From positions 744,001 to 808,000 of the forward strand of contig OZ251231.1 in the NCBI GenBank assembly GCA_965240325.2: 64,000 bases of DNA, read 5' to 3'. Source of the stretch: Rebecca billardiae RCC1528 (taxonomy: Eukaryota; Haptophyta). Made by a program: the position numbers and the translations under genes. Positions 38,644-48,714 of the stretch are shown piece by piece; position 1 is the stretch's first letter, and each line of letters begins with the position of its first letter. The notes below the pieces were generated by a model. The model worked only from the letters and a program-made list of their open reading frames with translations, did no database searches and was not told the DNA's origin.

Positions 38644-39764
38644 CAAGGGCGGTAAGGGCTGTCAACTCCCAGTGGCGCCGAGTGGCGGAGGTTCCGTGCC
38701 CCTCAACTCGTGCGGCCTCGCGGCGCAGCGGCTAAGTCTCCTGGGGCGCCGCCCTGGAGGGCGCGTGGGGTGCGCACGCCGCGGGCTCCTGCGCCCGCGG
38801 CAGCGGCCGCGGACACGGCGCGCGTGGTTGGTCGCCTACTAGACAGCACGTAGTACCCTCCCACGCCGCGCGCCGCGCTTGCCGGTGCCCTCGCCGTGCC
38901 TCAGGCCAGCCGCGCACGCGCGCCGCGCCAATGGCCAGCCGTGGCCACGAGCCAGCCGCCGGCGCGCGCGCGGTGCGCGGTGCGGTCGGCGCAGGTCGGG
39001 CGCGCGCCCGGGGCGAGGCTCGCGTATGATGGGCGCGCGTCATGCCGCCTCGCGCCGCCACCCACGAGCTTGATCACGTTGCACGCGGCTGCTGAAGAGT
39101 GCTCGTCGAGCATTCCTCGGCCATCAGAAATGAGCTTGGATAAGTGGTTGTGAGCGCATCAGTGCGACGAACGCGGGTACTCGGGGACTTGCTTGCCATG
39201 ACACGAGGCTGGCCGTGCACATATTAGTGGTCTGCGCTTGTCTATCACGCGTCGCTGCCGTCCCATGATCGTCTCAACGTGAGCATTTTCAAACATGGCA
39301 ATGCACACTCGACAGCATGTAAACGCGTGCGCGCCGACCCATGCGGGCGTCAGCGCGGCGGCGCGAGGCGGCATGACGCGCGCCCATCATACGCGAGCCT
39401 CGCCCCGGGCGCGCGCCCGACCCGCGCCGACCGCACCGCGCACCGCGCGCGCGCCGGCGGCTGGCTCGTGGCCACGACTGGCCATTGGCGCGGCGCGCGT
39501 GCGCGGCTGGCCTGAGGCACGGCGAGGGCACCGGCAAGCGCGGCGCGCGGCGTGGGAGGGTACTACGTGCTGTCTAGTAGGCGACCAACCACGCGCGCCG
39601 TGTCCGCGGCCGCTGCCGCGGGCGCAGGAGCCCGCGGCGTGCGCACCCCACGCGCCCTCCAGGGCGGCGCCCCAGGAGACTTAGCCGCTGCGCCGCGAGG
39701 CCGCACGAGTTGAGGACCTCCGCCACTCGGCGCCACTGGGAGTTGACAGCCCTTACCGCCCTTG
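38644..39764. mobile_element. Fold-back DNA transposon, non-autonomous, 1121 bp
   Basis: The left arm 38644-39059 (416 bp) and right arm 39357-39764 (408 bp) are inverted copies differing by one 8-bp indel and a few substitutions; the spacer is 297 bp. The ends are CAAGGGCGGTAAGGGC and its complement. GTTCGCG flanks it directly at 38637-38643 and 39765-39771. No transposase is present. The end sequence resembles that of the 167-bp insert at 34990, so both may be mobilised by the same enzyme. Confidence 0.85.
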
Positions 39765-39771
39765 GTTCGCG

Positions 39772-41267
39772 CGTGCGCGGGGTGGGCGCTCTGCCGACCG
39801 GGACCGGCGGTGAGCCCGCGGGAAGCGACGTGCGCCGCGGTTGCGCGCGCTGAACGCGCATCTTGGCACCTCGCGCGCTCGTCACGCACGCGCTAGTGAC
39901 AGATCACTACCGCATGCGTCACCTCTTCGTCCGCCAAGCCTGCTCCTTGGGCGCTCGCTTCGCGTCATCGGTCAGAGCGGCGCTGTGCGAGCCGAATGTC
40001 AGCTTGGCCGGGCCGATTGCCGCAAGCGCACATCGGCATCGTGCACGGAGGAAGCGGCACTGATGCTGCGCGTGTGCCTGTCCTTGTTGATAATGTTGCC
40101 ATCTGCTGCGCCATGCAACGCGTCGACGCGGCTCACCTGACACGGGCAGCCCAACTTGTTCCTTGGCACTCAGCTGGTCTGATGATCAGCGAAGGCGGAT
40201 CTGTCGTTCACACACGCGCGCTGCCTGATGCGTCTATGGTCAGCGCCGCGCGGCATGGCGATAAACAAGTCAGCACGTGAGTCAACTCTCCCGCCCGCTA
40301 CGCAGTGCTATGATGACTGCTCGATCAGTCATCATAGCACCCCCGGACCAGCAGCCGCGGCGATGGGCGAGGCCGGCACCCACCGTCGACGCGCCGAAGA
40401 CCGAGTCTGCGCTCGCGTCGGCGATGAAGTGCTCGGTCAAGACGGAGACGCGCGGGCGCTCTATGGTGCCGGCTCAGGACAGCTGTTGGCACGACGGCCG
40501 TCTCGGCCAGGCTGAACGCGCACGCGACGACGACGCGGCGGTGGATCTTGACCTGACGGTGGCGAGCGACGGACCGTCGTCTGGTCGGACGTGAGTCGGC
40601 GGCGCGGTCGCTGACGATGTCTGACGTATAGCTGATTCTGACGCTGAGTGATGACGGGTGAGCGCGACAGGTTGCTGACGATGCGTGTATACAAACACGG
40701 CGGTGTGTGTAGTCGTATGCCGCGGCGGCGAAGTCTGACAGCAGCAGCATAGTACTTAGTCTCACCATGTGCGCCCAGCAGTCAGCATCAATCAGCAATC
40801 AGACATCGTCAATCTCTGACCAGCCCGCAGCCTACGGAATCCGCCATTTTGGCCGGTTTTGCTCGAAACATCCATACCTTGACACCGGTGGGAGAACGAG
40901 CCTGTTGCAGGTGCCGAACCCGCGTTTGCCGCCGAGCACGTCCGCGCACGCCAGCAAGCGGGCGTTGCGCATCCACGCCAAACACATGCGCACCAGGCAG
41001 ACGCGAGAACTCGCCCTTAAAAGCCCTCCTGCGCGCGCGCGCGCGCGTTGCGGCGCGGCGGGCGGGCGGGCGTGATGCGTTGCACGCAAAGCAGATGGTG
41101 CCTGCGCGCGGCGAGGGCGGTGAGGGAGGGCGGGAGCGCGCGCGAATGAGGCCGGTAGGTGTCCTGACCCGCGCCCGCAGCGCGCGCGCACCCGCAGCGG
41201 CCGTATGTGAGCGAACGAGCGCGCCGCGCGTGGCCGCCATCGTGTCGCTGCCCGGCTGGGGGCGCCG
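39772..41267. other. Gene-poor stretch, no gene assigned
   Basis: It contains a 14-bp perfect hairpin at 40305-40340 and low-complexity frames. A plus-strand frame at 40277-40594 ends in a plausible acidic tail (ARDDDAAVDLDLTVAS) but has no recognised domain. Near 41035 an alternating CG run resembles the introns of real genes, so a degraded gene remnant is possible. Confidence 0.35.
40305..40340. repeat. Perfect 14-bp hairpin with 8-nt loop
   Basis: GTGCTATGATGACT pairs with AGTCATCATAGCAC around the loop GCTCGATC. Confidence 0.85.
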
Positions 41268-41288
41268 CCCGTGGGTTTGTGGGATAAG

Positions 41289-43694
41289 CCGTAGGTCCGC
41301 CCCTGTAGTGCCCGGGAAAAAGATAAGAAAAAGAAAAGAAAAAAGAAAATCGCCTCGCCAAGAAAAGAAAATCGCTTCGCTCACTACCGGGCGCCCTCGC
41401 AGCTCCCACTGGGGACGCTCGGCCGAAAACCATCTGGCGCCTGGCGCGGAGCGCATGGGCCGCGCGCGCCAGATCCAACGCCGGCGCGGACACCGCGCGA
41501 GGATTCCCTAGACGTGTTTTCGCCCGATTCGCGATTGCTGCCCTCGTCGTCTCGCGTGCAGGTCGAACGGGGGCTAAATCGACGCGTTTGGAGCGGTACG
41601 CTCGGCGCGTCGACACGATCGTGAGACCTGGGGCGATCATCGCCCGACGTGCACGTCGAAAGCTCGCACCGGCCATAGCATCATGCGCTGCGCACGATGA
41701 CCGCCTCGCGCGATCCACCGTCGCGCGTCGGGCTCGGTGCGAGAAAGCCCTCATCACGAGGCGTCTCGCGGGCGGGAAGCGCCATCGCACGCGACGCAAG
41801 ATTTGGCGCGGCCTGCTGAACTCGATCGCCGGAATCCGCGCACCGGACTCAGTCATTGCTCGCGGTCTGGTCCCTCAGACGAAGCCCACGTCCGGCCTGC
41901 ATGGCGTCGACGGTGACCAATGCGACGGAAGCGCAGCGCCAACGGCGTACGACGCGCAGCGGAGGCACCTTCCGGGTCTGTCGCCGTGGCAGCAACCGCG
42001 TCTTCGCGAGTTGGCGACCCTCGCCGCAGCGCGACACAGACAAGCCCGTGATGCCATCCACACAGAGATGAAACGTCGAGCATGCAACATCGCCGCGCCA
42101 TCCTCGTCCATGGCGCAGGCGCTGCGGGACGAGGCGGAAGTCGTCACGCCGGTGACGGATGCGCTGCGACTCGTGTGCCCGCGTGAGCAGCGCTTGCCCA
42201 CTCTCGATCGCGAGTGGCACACGCTGTCGCTGTGCGCGCGCGCGCGCACAACCAACAGCTCCTCGTGCCGCCGAGCACGCGAGCGCCAGACCTGTCGAAG
42301 AGGCGAAGAGCGACGACCGCGTGAACGTCAACGCGCTCGTGATTCCCTCGTGGGTGTGGGCCTCGCTGATGGAGTGATGCGCATACTACTAAGAGTACAG
42401 ACCGTGAGACGTGTGTACACGTCGGAGAGCCAACAATTCATGGTCACACTGGTCCTTGCACTCGACTGTCCGTCACCCACGGCCACGAGCGAATGTGGAA
42501 AGCAGACGCGAACCCGCAAAGGATACATTGCGACAGCACTGGCACGGCCCGCCGACCCATTCTATGATTTAACGACACAGGTAGGACGGCGCAGGTCTCC
42601 TGATTCGTCGTCGGCAGTGCCCGATCGTCGACACGAAGTCGGCGCTGGTGGCAGAGCATAGCCTGAACCGCGATCGAATGGCTTGAGCGCGGCCTTGAGC
42701 TGCTGGAGCGCGATCCACCTGCGCTGCGCGGCTCGCATGGACCTGCTGTGCCCCGAGCGAGGGCGAGGGTGCAGGTCCGGATGTCAGACGGCCGTCTCAG
42801 CCGCTGGGCCCTGGCGGGTGATCCGGCGGTGATGTAGTCGTCCCCGTGTGCCCTGCGCGGCCGCGTGCGCGCTTGCCGCTCTGCTCAGCTGGCTTGCTGG
42901 CGGCGGCTGGCGCTGCTGCGGCGTGCAGGGTACGCTTTGCCCCCGACTGCTGCGCATCCTCGTCGTCCGAGTCGTCGTCCATGGACGAGTCTCGGTCCGC
43001 GTGGGGGACAGCAGCTGGAGCAGGCGCAGGTGCTGCGGGCAGAGAGGCCGCCAGCCGCGCCGCCTTGCGCTCCTGGCGTTTCTCGACGGCGCGCCGCGAC
43101 GAGGTGCGGCGGCTCGATGGAGATCGAATCCGCCTGCCTTGCGCGTCACGCCGAGGCCCGCGCTTCCCGCGCCGAGGCTTCTTCTTCCGCTTCTGAGAGT
43201 GCTGCTGCTCGCCGTTTGCAGCCTGCACTCCAGTACCCGAGCCCTGCGCGGCGAGCGCGCGCGCCGGCGGAGCCGACTTGCGCGCTCGGCGCGGGGCGGG
43301 ATGCAGGGGAGCTTTAGAAGGCGCGCCACCACCTCCCTCGCGCCGCTGGCTGCCACCAGCGGGGGTTCCCTGTGGAGAAGCATCAGGCCCTTGTGCATCA
43401 GGCGGACGCACAGACACCGTCAGACGGACACTCCCATCTGGCAGGAGGGAGATGTGCACCGCGCGCGGGAGGCCGTCGGCGGCGGTGAGCCTTGCTGCGT
43501 CACGCCAAAGGCGGACGTAGAGGCGCACCCAACGATCCGACAGCCCCTCGGGCAGCAGCGCAGTCACGTCGAGGTCGTCCATGCGAGCGTCGCCATGTAC
43601 ACGTGGACCCCCGCCCGCCAGGGCACAGTTTTTCATTTCTTTTTCTTACGTATCTTTTTCCCGGGCACTACAAGGGGCGGACCTACGGCCCGCC
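41289..43694. mobile_element. Composite element with terminal inverted repeats, about 2.4 kb
   Basis: The left end CCGTAGGTCCGCCCC...GCCCGGGAAAAAGATA (41289-41325) is repeated in inverse at 43651-43688. Between lie a segment homologous to one palindrome arm (41339-42558), a segment homologous to 34890-35410 (42545-42870), and a minus-strand gag-like gene. The sequence just outside the left end (CCCGTGGGTTTGTGGGATAA, 41267-41286) recurs inverted at 38543-38562, linking this element to the edge of the palindrome. Confidence 0.7.
42797..43636 (-). CDS. Gag/ORF1-like basic protein of the composite element
   Basis: The 279-residue frame has a folded-looking N-terminus of about 75 residues (DVTALLPEGLSDRWVRLYVR, then AVHISLLPDGSVRLTVSVRP) followed by a strongly basic region (QKRKKKPRRGKRGPRRDAQG) and an acidic tail segment (SSMDDDSDDEDAQQSG). 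The layout (small domain, basic RNA-binding-like tract, low-complexity tail) recalls ORF1 or gag proteins of retroelements, but I see no zinc knuckle and no reverse transcriptase nearby. Its 3' end is duplicated at 35317-35410. Annotation as gag-like is inference. Confidence 0.45.
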   Translation of the reverse strand: MKNCALAGGGPRVHGDARMDDLDVTALLPEGLSDRWVRLYVRLWRDAARLTAADGLPRAVHISLLPDGSVRLTVSVRPPDAQGPDASPQGTPAGGSQRREGGGGAPSKAPLHPAPRRARKSAPPARALAAQGSGTGVQAANGEQQHSQKRKKKPRRGKRGPRRDAQGRRIRSPSSRRTSSRRAVEKRQERKAARLAASLPAAPAPAPAAVPHADRDSSMDDDSDDEDAQQSGAKRTLHAAAAPAAASKPAEQSGKRARGRAGHTGTTTSPPDHPPGPSG

Positions 43695-43987
43695 AAACTT
43701 TGAGACTGCTGAGTGAATAACTTATTTGATAGTCAAAGGCTGACGGACCCGTATATTCTAGTCCTTAAAATGATGCCGAGCAGGAGCTGTCTGCCGCACT
43801 GCTGGCGGCACTACTGCGGTTCCGACCGGCCCGAGTGTGAGTCCGCGACAGTGTGACTGTGAGAGTCGGTTGCCGGCCGCACTCTCCGCTTAGGACCGCT
43901 GGCAGCTCCGCCGCTCCGCGGGCCCCGGACGGCTCCGGGCTGCCTCCGCATCTCGAGCACGGTAGTAGTACTCTTCCGTACTAGTAA
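43695..43987. other. Intergenic, no gene seen
   Basis: Short lower-GC stretch between the composite element and the 3' end of the EsV-1-7 gene. Confidence 0.4.
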
Positions 43988-45634
43988 CTAGTAGTATGTA
44001 CGCGCTGCTGTGCCGCCGCAGCCAACCTGTGCATCGACCCCGGCCCTCCTCGCCATCACCACGGGTACGACCTGTGGCCGTGGCTGCTGGAGTCGTGCTC
44101 CCGCCGCCATCGTAATCGAGGATGATGGTAGTGCTGGCGCAGCGGTAGTGTTGATGCCTGCTGGTAGTCCCTGGTCGTAGCTGCCACTCATGCCAGGGGC
44201 AGCCCAGATGGCAGCATCATCGGCATTGCCACGCTGATGCCGCTCGTCCAGGGCCCAGGCACCATCATCGACCACCCCGTCGTCAACCGAATGGATCTTG
44301 CCATCTGGCGAGCGCCAGCGGACGATGCTGACTTCCACCAGCGGCGGCGGTGAGGAAAGCTGCGGCGTAGCGTCCGATAAAGCGGCAATGCGGCTCGCGT
44401 GCGTGTGCTGTCGCTTCGCAGCACGCGTCCCCTGGTCGCCAGTGCCATGCTCTAGCCTGCGCTTGGGGACGGCGAGCCGGCTGTTAACCATGCCGGCCAG
44501 CTTGTGCTCAGCGCACCGGCTGGCGCGCGCGTCGCCCGGCATGCAGAACGAAGGCTGCTTGGTGCAGCCGGCGTGATCACACTTGGGGTGCGTCACGTCG
44601 ACCATGCCGGCCAGCTTGTGCTCAGCGCACCGGCTGGCGCGCGCGTCGCCCGGCATGCCGAAGTGAGGCATCTTGGTGCAGCCGACGTGATCACACTTGC
44701 GGCGGCTCTTCACGTCGACCATGCCGGCCAGCTTGTGCGCAGCGCACCGGCTGGCACGCGCATCGCCCGGCATGCCGAAGCAAGGCCGCGTGGTGCAGCT
44801 GGCGTGATCACACTTGGGGTTCTTCACGTCGACCATGCCGGCCAGCTTGTGCGCAGCGCACCGGCTGACGCACGCGTCGCCCGGCATGCCAAACGAAGGC
44901 ATCTTGGTGCAGCCGGCGTGATCACACTTGCGGCTCACCACGTCGACCATGCCGGCCAGCTTGTGCTCAGCGCACCGGCTGGCGCGCGCGTCGCCCGGCA
45001 TGCCGAACGAAGGCCGCTTGGTGCAGCCGACGTGATAACACTTGGGGTTCTTCACGTCGACCATGCCGGCCAGCTTGTGCTCAGCGCACCGGCTGGCGCG
45101 CGCGTCGCCCGGCATGCCGAAGTGAGGCATCTTGGTGCAGCCGACGTCATCACACTTGGGGCTCTTCACGTCGACCATGCCGGCCAGCTTGTGCGCAGCG
45201 CACCGGCTGGCGCACGCGTCGCCCGGCATGCCGAAGTAAGGCTGCGTGGTGCAGCCGGTGTGATCGCACTTGCGGCTCACCAAATCGACCATGCCGGCCA
45301 GCTTGTGCGCAGCGCACCGGCTGGCGCGCGCGTCGCCCGGCATGCCGAACGAAGGCCGCTTGGTGCAGCCAGCGTCATCACACTTGGGGCGCTTCACGTC
45401 GACCATGCCAGCCAGCTTGTGCGCAGCGCACCGGCTGGCGCGCGCGTCGCCCGGCATGCCAAGGTGAGGCATCTTGGTGCAGCCGACGTGATCACACTTG
45501 GGGTGCTTCACGTCGACCATGCCGGCCAGCTTGTGCGCAGCGCACCGGCTGGCGCGCGCGTCGCCCGGCATTCCGAACGAAGGCATCTTGGTGCAGCCAG
45601 CGTCATCACACTTGGGGCGCTTCACGTCGACCAT
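43988..45634 (-). CDS. EsV-1-7 repeat protein (ten tandem C-x4-C-x16-C-x2-H repeats)
   Basis: The 548-residue frame begins with ten consecutive 38-residue repeats of the form CDDAGCTKMPSFGMPGDARA SRCAAHKLAGMVDVKRPK. Each has Cys-x4-Cys-x16-Cys-x2-His, the EsV-1-7 pattern first named from a brown algal virus and from the Ectocarpus developmental regulator IMMEDIATE UPRIGHT. The only broken position I noted is a Cys replacing Gly in repeat 10. The last 160 residues are Ser/Pro/Ala-rich with SIVRWRSPDGKIHSVDDG. The motif probably binds a metal; its molecular function is unknown. Upstream of the first ATG the same frame still encodes DARASRCADHKLAG back to about 45690, so the true start is probably in an upstream exon or an earlier repeat has been lost. 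Confidence 0.85.
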   Translation of the reverse strand: MVDVKRPKCDDAGCTKMPSFGMPGDARASRCAAHKLAGMVDVKHPKCDHVGCTKMPHLGMPGDARASRCAAHKLAGMVDVKRPKCDDAGCTKRPSFGMPGDARASRCAAHKLAGMVDLVSRKCDHTGCTTQPYFGMPGDACASRCAAHKLAGMVDVKSPKCDDVGCTKMPHFGMPGDARASRCAEHKLAGMVDVKNPKCYHVGCTKRPSFGMPGDARASRCAEHKLAGMVDVVSRKCDHAGCTKMPSFGMPGDACVSRCAAHKLAGMVDVKNPKCDHASCTTRPCFGMPGDARASRCAAHKLAGMVDVKSRRKCDHVGCTKMPHFGMPGDARASRCAEHKLAGMVDVTHPKCDHAGCTKQPSFCMPGDARASRCAEHKLAGMVNSRLAVPKRRLEHGTGDQGTRAAKRQHTHASRIAALSDATPQLSSPPPLVEVSIVRWRSPDGKIHSVDDGVVDDGAWALDERHQRGNADDAAIWAAPGMSGSYDQGLPAGINTTAAPALPSSSITMAAGARLQQPRPQVVPVVMARRAGVDAQVGCGGTAARTYY

Positions 45635-45852
45635 GCCAGCCAGCTTGTGATCAGCGCACCGGCTGGCGCGCGCGTCGCTCGGCGGTGTAGGGCGTCACAG
45701 CTGTGAAGGCCGCGTTGCAGGCGTGGCCTCGGACGAGATTACGCGCCCCTTGCTGGTCACCTGCCTGCGCCCACCCCTTGCTGCGCCGGTCTGTTTTGTG
45801 GCGGTGTCTTTGTGCAGTTGTGGATGGCGTTCGTCAATCACGCCTTAGCAGC

Positions 45853-47865
45853 ATGGCGGCGGCGGGGAAGCCCGGGCATGGTGGTCTAACCTCTGGGAGG
45901 CTCACGCACAAGCATCTGTACGTGCTGTTCGCGGCCGTGAGCATCGTCACGGGGACGATGCTTCTCGTGGTGCACCACGATGCGGGGCCGTGCCACCGGC
46001 TCGCGTGCCTCAGGTGGCATGCGAGGTGGCGCGGGCAGGCGGTGCCGCTGGGGCGCAGCCGCGGCACCGCCCGCGCGCTCGCAGAGCAGAACGCCACGTT
46101 CGCGCGCGTCGAGCCCGCTGGCACGCTCTGGCGGGGCGCGCGCGCGCAGGACACAGCCTCGACGCCGGCGCCCGGCACGCCCGCGCTCGCCGACGCGACG
46201 CCGGCGCCCGGCGCACCCGCGCTCGCCGACGCGGCGGGCGCGCCCGCCGCGGGCTTTCCTATTTTGATGTTCTGCAACAACCGGCCGGCGCTGCTGAACG
46301 ACACGCTCACGTCGCTGCTGCGCGTGCGCGGCGTGCGGCGCGAGCGCATCGTCGCGTCGCAGGACGGCGCGAACGGCGCGGTCGCGGCGATGCTCGACGC
46401 GTGGGGCATCGAGCGCTGGCAGCACGAGCGCGTGGAGCTGAACGAGAAGGGCAAGCGCCGCGAGGGCGCCGAGCTGATCGCGGACCACTACAAGTGGGCG
46501 ATCGACCGAGCGTTCGCGCACTTCGGGCGGTCGGCCGCGCATCTCGTGATCGCCGAGGACGACATGCTCTTCGCGCCCGACTTCATGGAGTACTTTGTCA
46601 CGCTCGCGCCGCTCCTCGAGCGCGACCCGACGCTGTGGACGATCTCCGCGTTCAACGACAACGGCTTCGCCGGGCGCGTGTGGGACCCAACGCGCGTGGT
46701 GCGCACCGAGTGGACGGTGGGCTTCGGCTGGCTGCTCCGCCGGCGGCTGTGGGAGGACGAGCTGCGCGACAAGTGGCCGAAGACGCACTGGGACCACTGG
46801 ATGCGCGACAACAAGCGGCGCAAGGGGCGCGAGACGCTCTTCCCGGAAGTGTCCCGCGACTACCACACGGGCGCGCGCGGCACGCATTCCGAGCCCGGGC
46901 TGTTCGAGCGCTACTTCCGCAACATCGTGCTCTCAAACGCCAGCGCGCCGCTGCTGATGGGCGGCGAGCTCGACGCGCTCACTGCCGACCGGTACGAGAC
47001 GGAGCTGGATGCGCTGCTCGCGCGTGCGCGCCCCGTGCGCGAGCTCGACGAGCTCGCCGTGTTGCCGACCGTCGCGCCCGGCGCAAGCGCGGCGGACCCT
47101 GCTCGGCAGGCGCTCGCGCTGTACTACGCGGCGCGCGACGAGAAGGACAAGGTGTGGGAGCGGGTGGCGACGTGGCTCGGGCTGTGGCACACCATCCCCG
47201 CGCGCGGCATCCACAAGGGCCTCGTGCGCACGGGCCACCGCGGGCACGCGCTCCTCCTCATCGCGAGCTGGTCTCCGTACGCCGCGCGGCACAAGCCGGC
47301 GGACGTGCAGCCGATCGCGGCGGAGGCGTTCGTGAACAAGGGCGGGCTCGCCAGGCTCACGCCGGGCTGGATGGCTCGCGCGGGCGCGGAGCTCGCGGGC
47401 GCGTCCACCGGTGTGCTCCGCAGGCCGCACGCGCCGCCCGAGCGCCCGCTGCCCCTGGACGAGGCCACGCTCGCCGCCCGGCGCGCGTCGACGGCCGTGC
47501 CCGAGGGCGTGGGCACCCGGCTCCGAGCTGCGCGCTTCGAGTCGTGCGACCAGGCGTGCGCGCGCCGTATGCAGCGCTGCGGCTCGCCGGCGGCCCTCGC
47601 CGCGCTCAACACGTGCGAGCAGCTCCGAGCCGAGTTTGGCTGCGAGGGCGGCTGCCACGCCAGCTCGGGAGCTGACCAGCCGGCATACGTCGCGCTCGAC
47701 GCGCCCATGCACTTCCAGCCGGGAGCCTGCCTCGCCAACACCGTGGGCAACGCCTCCTCCTTCTCGTGCGGAGGGTTCCACGCCCACACGTTCCGCCTGT
47801 GCGCGTGCGCTGCTGCCCGACGACACGGGCAGCCTGGGTCCGATGCAGGCGTTACACCAGGGTAA
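45853..47865 (+). CDS. GT13-family glycosyltransferase (GnT-I/POMGnT1-like) with Cys-rich C-terminal module
   Basis: This is a 670-residue type II membrane protein: short cytosolic tail, signal anchor at about 21-42 (HLYVLFAAVSIVTGTMLLVV), Ala/Pro-rich stem, then the GT13 catalytic domain. Visible family blocks are PILMFCNNRPALLNDTLTSL, the metal-binding EDD at 235-237 (LVIAEDDMLFAPDFMEYF), LWTISAFNDNGFAGRVWDPT, TEWTVGFGWLLRRRLWEDEL and GRETLFPEVSRDYHTGARGT. Such enzymes transfer GlcNAc from UDP-GlcNAc to N-glycan or O-mannose acceptors in the Golgi. A C-terminal module has patterned cysteines (FESCDQACARRMQRCGSPAA ... NTCEQLRAEFGCEGGC ... DQPAYV) and is not part of animal GnT-I. The start is the ATG at 45853; a GTG at 45703 would place the anchor too far inside. 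Confidence 0.85.
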   Translation: MAAAGKPGHGGLTSGRLTHKHLYVLFAAVSIVTGTMLLVVHHDAGPCHRLACLRWHARWRGQAVPLGRSRGTARALAEQNATFARVEPAGTLWRGARAQDTASTPAPGTPALADATPAPGAPALADAAGAPAAGFPILMFCNNRPALLNDTLTSLLRVRGVRRERIVASQDGANGAVAAMLDAWGIERWQHERVELNEKGKRREGAELIADHYKWAIDRAFAHFGRSAAHLVIAEDDMLFAPDFMEYFVTLAPLLERDPTLWTISAFNDNGFAGRVWDPTRVVRTEWTVGFGWLLRRRLWEDELRDKWPKTHWDHWMRDNKRRKGRETLFPEVSRDYHTGARGTHSEPGLFERYFRNIVLSNASAPLLMGGELDALTADRYETELDALLARARPVRELDELAVLPTVAPGASAADPARQALALYYAARDEKDKVWERVATWLGLWHTIPARGIHKGLVRTGHRGHALLLIASWSPYAARHKPADVQPIAAEAFVNKGGLARLTPGWMARAGAELAGASTGVLRRPHAPPERPLPLDEATLAARRASTAVPEGVGTRLRAARFESCDQACARRMQRCGSPAALAALNTCEQLRAEFGCEGGCHASSGADQPAYVALDAPMHFQPGACLANTVGNASSFSCGGFHAHTFRLCACAAARRHGQPGSDAGVTPG

Positions 47866-48394
47866 TAGTAGTAGACTCCCCTGGGCGTATCATAGTTACG
47901 GCGGTACGAATTCGTATCGTCGACAAAGTGAGTATTCATGATACCCCCATATTCGCGGGTGGTGATTACGTAGTAGTGGTTGTATAACCGCTCGGTTATG
48001 CGGGTATAACTCACCGGTAGCCCTCATGAGGGCGGGCTGGCAGCCCGGGTCCGGCTGCCCGAAGGTTTTCCGGTCGTCAAGCCGAGCCAGGCCCGGACAG
48101 GGGGTGGGCGCGGATCCGCGCAGTAGCTTGGCAAGCGATGCGCCTCTCTGCGCGCGCTCGCTGGCTGCATCCGCGGCTCGGCGGCCGGCGTGGCTGCTGG
48201 GTCACCGCGGCGCTGGTGGCTGCCCCTCCTCTGGGAGTTGTTTCTTCCAGGTGCGTGTGCGTCGGCGGTAGGCCGCCCTCAGCCCTCGCTCTCTCCACTC
48301 GTGCACCTGCCCTGCTTGCTGCCAACGCGCGATCGGGCTGTCTGTCGCTTCTGCTCGCTGCGAGGGCACCTCGGACCTGACCCTCCGGGTGCTC
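47866..48394. other. Intergenic, no gene seen
   Basis: The region between the GT13 gene and the 64-bp repeat array holds no recognisable coding sequence. Confidence 0.45.
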
Positions 48395-48714
48395 TCTGCT
48401 TTCGATGGGGGCGCCTCGGAACCGCTTCGAGGCGTCCCCGTCTGCAATCGTCCCATGCTCTGCTTTCGATGGGGGCGCCTCGGAACCGCTTCGGGGCGTC
48501 CCCGTCTGCAATCTTCTCATGCTCTGCTTTCGATGGGGGCGCCTCGGAACCGCTTCGGGGCGTCCCCGTCTGCAATCTTCTCATGCTCTGCTTTCGATGG
48601 GGGCGCCTCGGAACCGCTTCGAGGCGTCCCCGTCTGCAATCTCCGCATGCTCTGCTTTCGATGGGGGCGCCTCGGAACCGCTCCCAGGCGTCCCCGTCTG
48701 CAATCTTCTCACGC
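48395..48714 (+). repeat. Tandem array of five 64-bp units
   Basis: Units start at 48395, 48459, 48523, 48587 and 48651, each beginning TCTGCTTTCGATGGGGGCGC and containing GCGTCCCCGTCTGCAATC. They differ at two to five positions. Because 64 is not a multiple of three, long frames across the array are products of the repeat, not evidence of a gene. Confidence 0.95.

Noticed and set aside
41588-42661. 357-residue frame in the composite element
   Set aside because: It crosses a segment that is deleted relative to the other copies and its composition matches GC-driven open frames.
43988-45634. Regular repeats as a CRISPR array
   Set aside because: The 114-bp period is coding and encodes Cys/His repeats; there are no unique spacers.
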